Below, one piece after another: positions 61,642-64,000 of a stretch of 64,000 nucleotides of DNA. The notes under the pieces were generated by a model that was not told where the DNA came from, did no database searches, and worked only from the letters and a program-made list of their open reading frames with translations. Source of the DNA: Thermoleptolyngbya sichuanensis A183 (GTDB taxonomy: Bacteria > Cyanobacteriota > Cyanobacteriia > Elainellales > Elainellaceae); contig NZ_CP053661.1 of assembly GCF_013177315.1 (NCBI RefSeq), positions 4,588,001 to 4,652,000 on the forward strand, read 5' to 3'. Positions within the stretch are counted from its first letter, which is position 1; the number at the start of each line of letters is the position of its first letter. The position numbers were made by a program, and so were the translations under genes.

Positions 61642-61665
61642 TTGGGGAACTAGTTAGGGAACTAG
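61630..61665. repeat. Three 12-bp repeats spanning the tmm stop codon
   Basis: TTRGGGAACTAG occurs three times in tandem (3 x 12 bp). The first unit contains the TAG stop (61639-61641), and each later unit carries a further TAG. Confidence 0.92.
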
Positions 61666-61730
61666 CGTCCCGGTTCCTGATGCTTCGCTGCTTGTGTCGA
61701 ACTGACTTGAGACCTACCAGAACTGACCTG

Positions 61731-61761
61731 GATTTTGCACTAAGATTTTGCACTAAGGAGG
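61731..61761 (+). promoter_or_regulatory. Duplicated leader and strong ribosome binding site for glnT
   Basis: GATTTTGCACTAA occurs twice in a row; the second copy leads into AAGGAGG, an excellent Shine-Dalgarno 7 bp before the GTG start at 61769. Confidence 0.75.
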
Positions 61762-61768
61762 TTGACCC

Positions 61769-63271
61769 GTGACTGCTCTCGTTCCCAAGCCAGAAACCCT
61801 GACCCACCTAGAAGCCTACGTCGCTCAGCCGGGGCGTGCAGACCTGGTGGCCCAAGTTCGCGCCAAGATTGATGAACTGGGTATCCAGTACATCTATTAC
61901 CAGTTTGTGTCGGTGACGGGGCGGATTACGGGTAAGGGGGTTCCTGCGGCCCACTGGGAAAGCGTTGCAGAACGCGGCATCCAGCTTGTGTATGGGGCGA
62001 TGGCCAATCTGTTTCTCGACCGCTACGGCAACTATATTGGCTACGGGCCCGAAGCGTCGGAACTGGTGGCGATTCCTGACCCGGATACCTTTTGCCAGTT
62101 ACCGTGGGACAAGCGGGTGGCTCGTGTCTTTTGTACGTGCTTCCGCAACCGCGAGGAGCCGGAAGCGCCCGGATCTTATCTGACGGCTGACTGTCGCGGC
62201 AATTTGCGCCGTATCCATGCCCAGTTTCAGGCGGATCATAACGGGCTGCACCTGCGTCATGGCACAGAGCCGGAGATGATGTGGCTGAAGAAGGGGCCAG
62301 ATGGCAAGCCGGATGGCGGAGTGACGAAGCCCAACTGCTACCATATCCACCAGTTTGAGGAATTGCGGCCGGTGGTGCTGCGGGTGATTGAGTATGCGAA
62401 TGCGATGGGGCTGGATATGATTCAGGGCGATCATGAGGATGCGCCGGGGCAGTTGGAGCTGAATTTTATGTTTGATGAGGCGCTGCGGACGTGCGATCGC
62501 CTCACGACCTATCGCCAGATCTGCGCCCAAGTGGCCCGCGAATTCAATCTGATTGCCTGCTTTATGTCGAAGCCGTTTATGGGGCTATCGGCCAACGGCT
62601 GCCACCACAACCTGTCACTATGGTATGGCGGACAGGATGAGGTCAACGCCCTGGGGCTGGATTCGCTGCCTGGAATGCCTGGTACGTTTAGCTATCGCAA
62701 GGGCGGCGAAAACACCTTCCTGCCCGACCCCAGCCTCAGCAAGACCAAGCCTGGCCCGATCGGGCTACAGTCGATTGGCGGCGTGATTGAGCATTTGGGG
62801 GCGTTGACGGCGATTGGCTGCTCTACGGTCAACTCCTATCGCCGCCTGTGGGATAAGGGACTGTGGGCCCCGGTCTATGCGGATTGGGGCTTTCAGAATC
62901 GTACCTGCGGGCTGCGAGTCTCGGCACCGGGTCGGTTTGAGTATCGCGCGGTGGATTCGATGGTCAACCCGTATTTGATGGCGGCTGCTCTGCTGAAGGC
63001 GTTTGATGATGGGATTCGGCGCAACCTCGATCCGGGTGAGCCGGAAAGCCGAAACCTCTATGAAGCGATGGAGGCTGGAAAGCAGGTGAAGAAGCTGCCG
63101 ATGTCGCTGGGGGAGGCGCTGGTACGACTGGATGAGGATGAGGTGATTCGGTCTGCGCTGCCGGGTGAGATGTACAAACTCTACGCCTGGTACAAGCGAG
63201 ATGAATGGGAGAAGTTTCTGGCGACGACCTCAGACTGGGATGTGGAGATGTATCTGGATTGCTTGCCGTAG
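61769..63271 (+). CDS. Glutamine-synthetase homologue (GlnT/GmaS class)
   Basis: A 500-residue protein of the glutamine synthetase superfamily, beginning at GTG 61769 behind AAGGAGG. The metal/ATP core is clear (GDHEDAPGQLELNFMFDE and PFMGLSANGCHHNLSLWYGG), and later NPYLMAAALLKAFDDG. It groups by eye with GlnT/gamma-glutamylmethylamide synthetase (GmaS) rather than GlnA: the motif is HEDAPGQLE and lacks the usual adenylylation loop. GmaS ligates methylamine to glutamate, which would fit the neighbouring tmm and tdm genes. Ordinary or polyamine-type gamma-glutamylation cannot be excluded. Confidence 0.83.
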   Translation: MTALVPKPETLTHLEAYVAQPGRADLVAQVRAKIDELGIQYIYYQFVSVTGRITGKGVPAAHWESVAERGIQLVYGAMANLFLDRYGNYIGYGPEASELVAIPDPDTFCQLPWDKRVARVFCTCFRNREEPEAPGSYLTADCRGNLRRIHAQFQADHNGLHLRHGTEPEMMWLKKGPDGKPDGGVTKPNCYHIHQFEELRPVVLRVIEYANAMGLDMIQGDHEDAPGQLELNFMFDEALRTCDRLTTYRQICAQVAREFNLIACFMSKPFMGLSANGCHHNLSLWYGGQDEVNALGLDSLPGMPGTFSYRKGGENTFLPDPSLSKTKPGPIGLQSIGGVIEHLGALTAIGCSTVNSYRRLWDKGLWAPVYADWGFQNRTCGLRVSAPGRFEYRAVDSMVNPYLMAAALLKAFDDGIRRNLDPGEPESRNLYEAMEAGKQVKKLPMSLGEALVRLDEDEVIRSALPGEMYKLYAWYKRDEWEKFLATTSDWDVEMYLDCLP

Positions 63272-63358
63272 GGTGTTTGTGAACCGTTTGGAACTGCCGA
63301 CAGGGTGACTGGGTTTGAGGGTGTGTATCTGGATTGCTTGCCGTAGGGTGTTTGTGAA
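63248..63358. repeat. Duplicated 3' end of the glnT-like gene
   Basis: A 35-bp stretch beginning TGTATCTGGATTGCTTGCCG and including the TAG stop occurs at 63248-63282 and again at 63324-63358, 76 bp apart. After it, a run of TTTACTTGAAGTAA palindromic units follows (about 63371-63415). Confidence 0.88.
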
Positions 63359-63387
63359 TCCTTTGAAGATTAGTTACTTGAGGTACT

Positions 63388-64000
63388 TTACTTGAAGTAA
63401 TTTACTTGAAGTAAATAAGCAAGTTTAGCCCCGGAATGGTGCGCGAGAGTGTCCACAGCAACAGGCCGGTGTAGATTCAGTCCAAAGGCCCACTGATACC
63501 AGACCAGGGTGGTGATTAGCCCCGGCAGATGCTCGTCGCGCAGGCGGATGTCGTTGAACCCGAAGCGCAGCAGGTTGTTGGCGCTGAGGTCGAGATAGTT
63601 GAGCCAGTTCCAGCGGCGATCCCACAGTAGCGGTGCATAACGTTCCCGAAACATGGGGTAGCGGGGAATGGTGGGCAAGCGTCCGATGAGAATCCGCAAC
63701 TGGCGCAGCGTGCCTTCTTCGACGAAGTAGCTCACGTCCATTTTGGGATGGAACCGCCCGCCGCGATAGAGCAAAAACAGCAGGATCGCCGGGACGGGAA
63801 TGATGACTGTGCCCAGACAGGCGAGGGTGAGCCAGGGTGATTCTGCGAGCCGAAAGACGATGGATAGTCCGACGGTGGCCAGTAGCCCGGTGCTGCTAAG
63901 CATCCACACGGCTTCGGTGGGGGTGGGCAAGATGGGCTGGGGATGGAGCCGCCGCACGCGGTCTACTAGCCAGAATACGAGCGCAAAGTAGGCGACGGCA
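63388..64000 (-). CDS. Membrane protein, hypothetical, 5' end outside the window
   Basis: The frame stays open on the minus strand to the window edge. In addition to the part from GTG 63957 it reads VAYFALVFWLVDRVRRLHPQ, so the real start is outside. Two or three membrane helices follow (SSTGLLATVGLSIVFRLAE; LACLGTVIIPVPAILLFLLY), then a soluble C-terminus with YFVEEGTLRQLRILIGRLP and WLNYLDLSANNLLRFGFND. I recognise no family; it resembles conserved cyanobacterial membrane proteins. Confidence 0.75.
   Translation of the reverse strand, partial: AVAYFALVFWLVDRVRRLHPQPILPTPTEAVWMLSSTGLLATVGLSIVFRLAESPWLTLACLGTVIIPVPAILLFLLYRGGRFHPKMDVSYFVEEGTLRQLRILIGRLPTIPRYPMFRERYAPLLWDRRWNWLNYLDLSANNLLRFGFNDIRLRDEHLPGLITTLVWYQWAFGLNLHRPVAVDTLAHHSGAKLAYLLQVNYFK

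Noticed and set aside
1-64000. tRNA and rRNA genes
   Set aside because: I looked for tRNA T-loop words (GGTTCGA/GGTTCAA) with matching arms and for rRNA landmarks and found none I could support; a covariance search would be decisive.

Overview
The window is chromosomal DNA from a cyanobacterium. It carries a beta-carboxysome operon (ccmK-ccmL-ccmM-ccmN-ccmO), a CpcT/CpeT-type phycobilin lyase, a CyaC-type adenylate cyclase, several small cyanobacterial families (DUF4327, DUF2470, DUF4230) and very many GCGATCGC (HIP1) octamers. Moderately high GC, abundant short tandem repeats and many insertion sequences suggest a filamentous Leptolyngbya-like lineage; the genus cannot be fixed from the sequence alone.

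Layout. 0.7-6 kb: ccmKLMNO, then the bilin lyase. 6-21 kb: housekeeping and regulation (DUF4327 protein, zinc-ribbon/PP2C phosphatase, 23S pseudouridine synthase, hicA-hicB and an orphan hicB, a large RTX repeat protein, dxr, a ClC transporter, a DUF433/pentapeptide protein). 21.8-22.9 kb: intact IS4-family element. 23-41.7 kb: membrane and stress proteins (DUF4230, GlsB/YeaQ, HtpX), CYTH phosphatase, two copies of a 138-bp MITE, cyaC, dipeptide epimerase, mnmA, rlmN, GT9, GST, a MerR regulator and a small gene behind a highly structured leader. 42-52.8 kb: an accessory island with two IS630 copies, two IS110 copies (one split by an IS4 element), an AT-rich membrane protein of unknown function, and a restriction-modification pair whose endonuclease is split by IS630. 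52.8-64 kb: a mechanosensitive-channel-like protein, an exported intradiol dioxygenase, a phytanoyl-CoA-dioxygenase-like protein, then a co-directional cluster: solute-binding-like protein, DUF1989-GcvT protein (TMAO demethylase-like), an unknown protein, a trimethylamine-monooxygenase-like FMO and a GlnT/GmaS-like glutamine synthetase homologue. A partial membrane protein runs off the right edge.

How it fits together. The ccm genes supply shell (CcmK, CcmL, CcmO), Rubisco-condensing scaffold (CcmM) and core-to-shell adaptor (CcmN). The 56.7-63.3 kb cluster matches, step for step, the first part of bacterial methylated-amine oxidation: TMA to TMAO by Tmm, TMAO to dimethylamine plus one-carbon by Tdm, with an amine-glutamylating synthetase alongside. 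This is the most interesting metabolic proposal here. The accessory island is the richest in genome dynamics: IS110 copies with a candidate two-loop bridge RNA, an endonuclease inactivated in frame by IS630 beside an intact methylase, and nested small elements with clear target duplications at 28.3-28.6 kb. Short direct tandem duplications that span stop codons recur at several gene ends.
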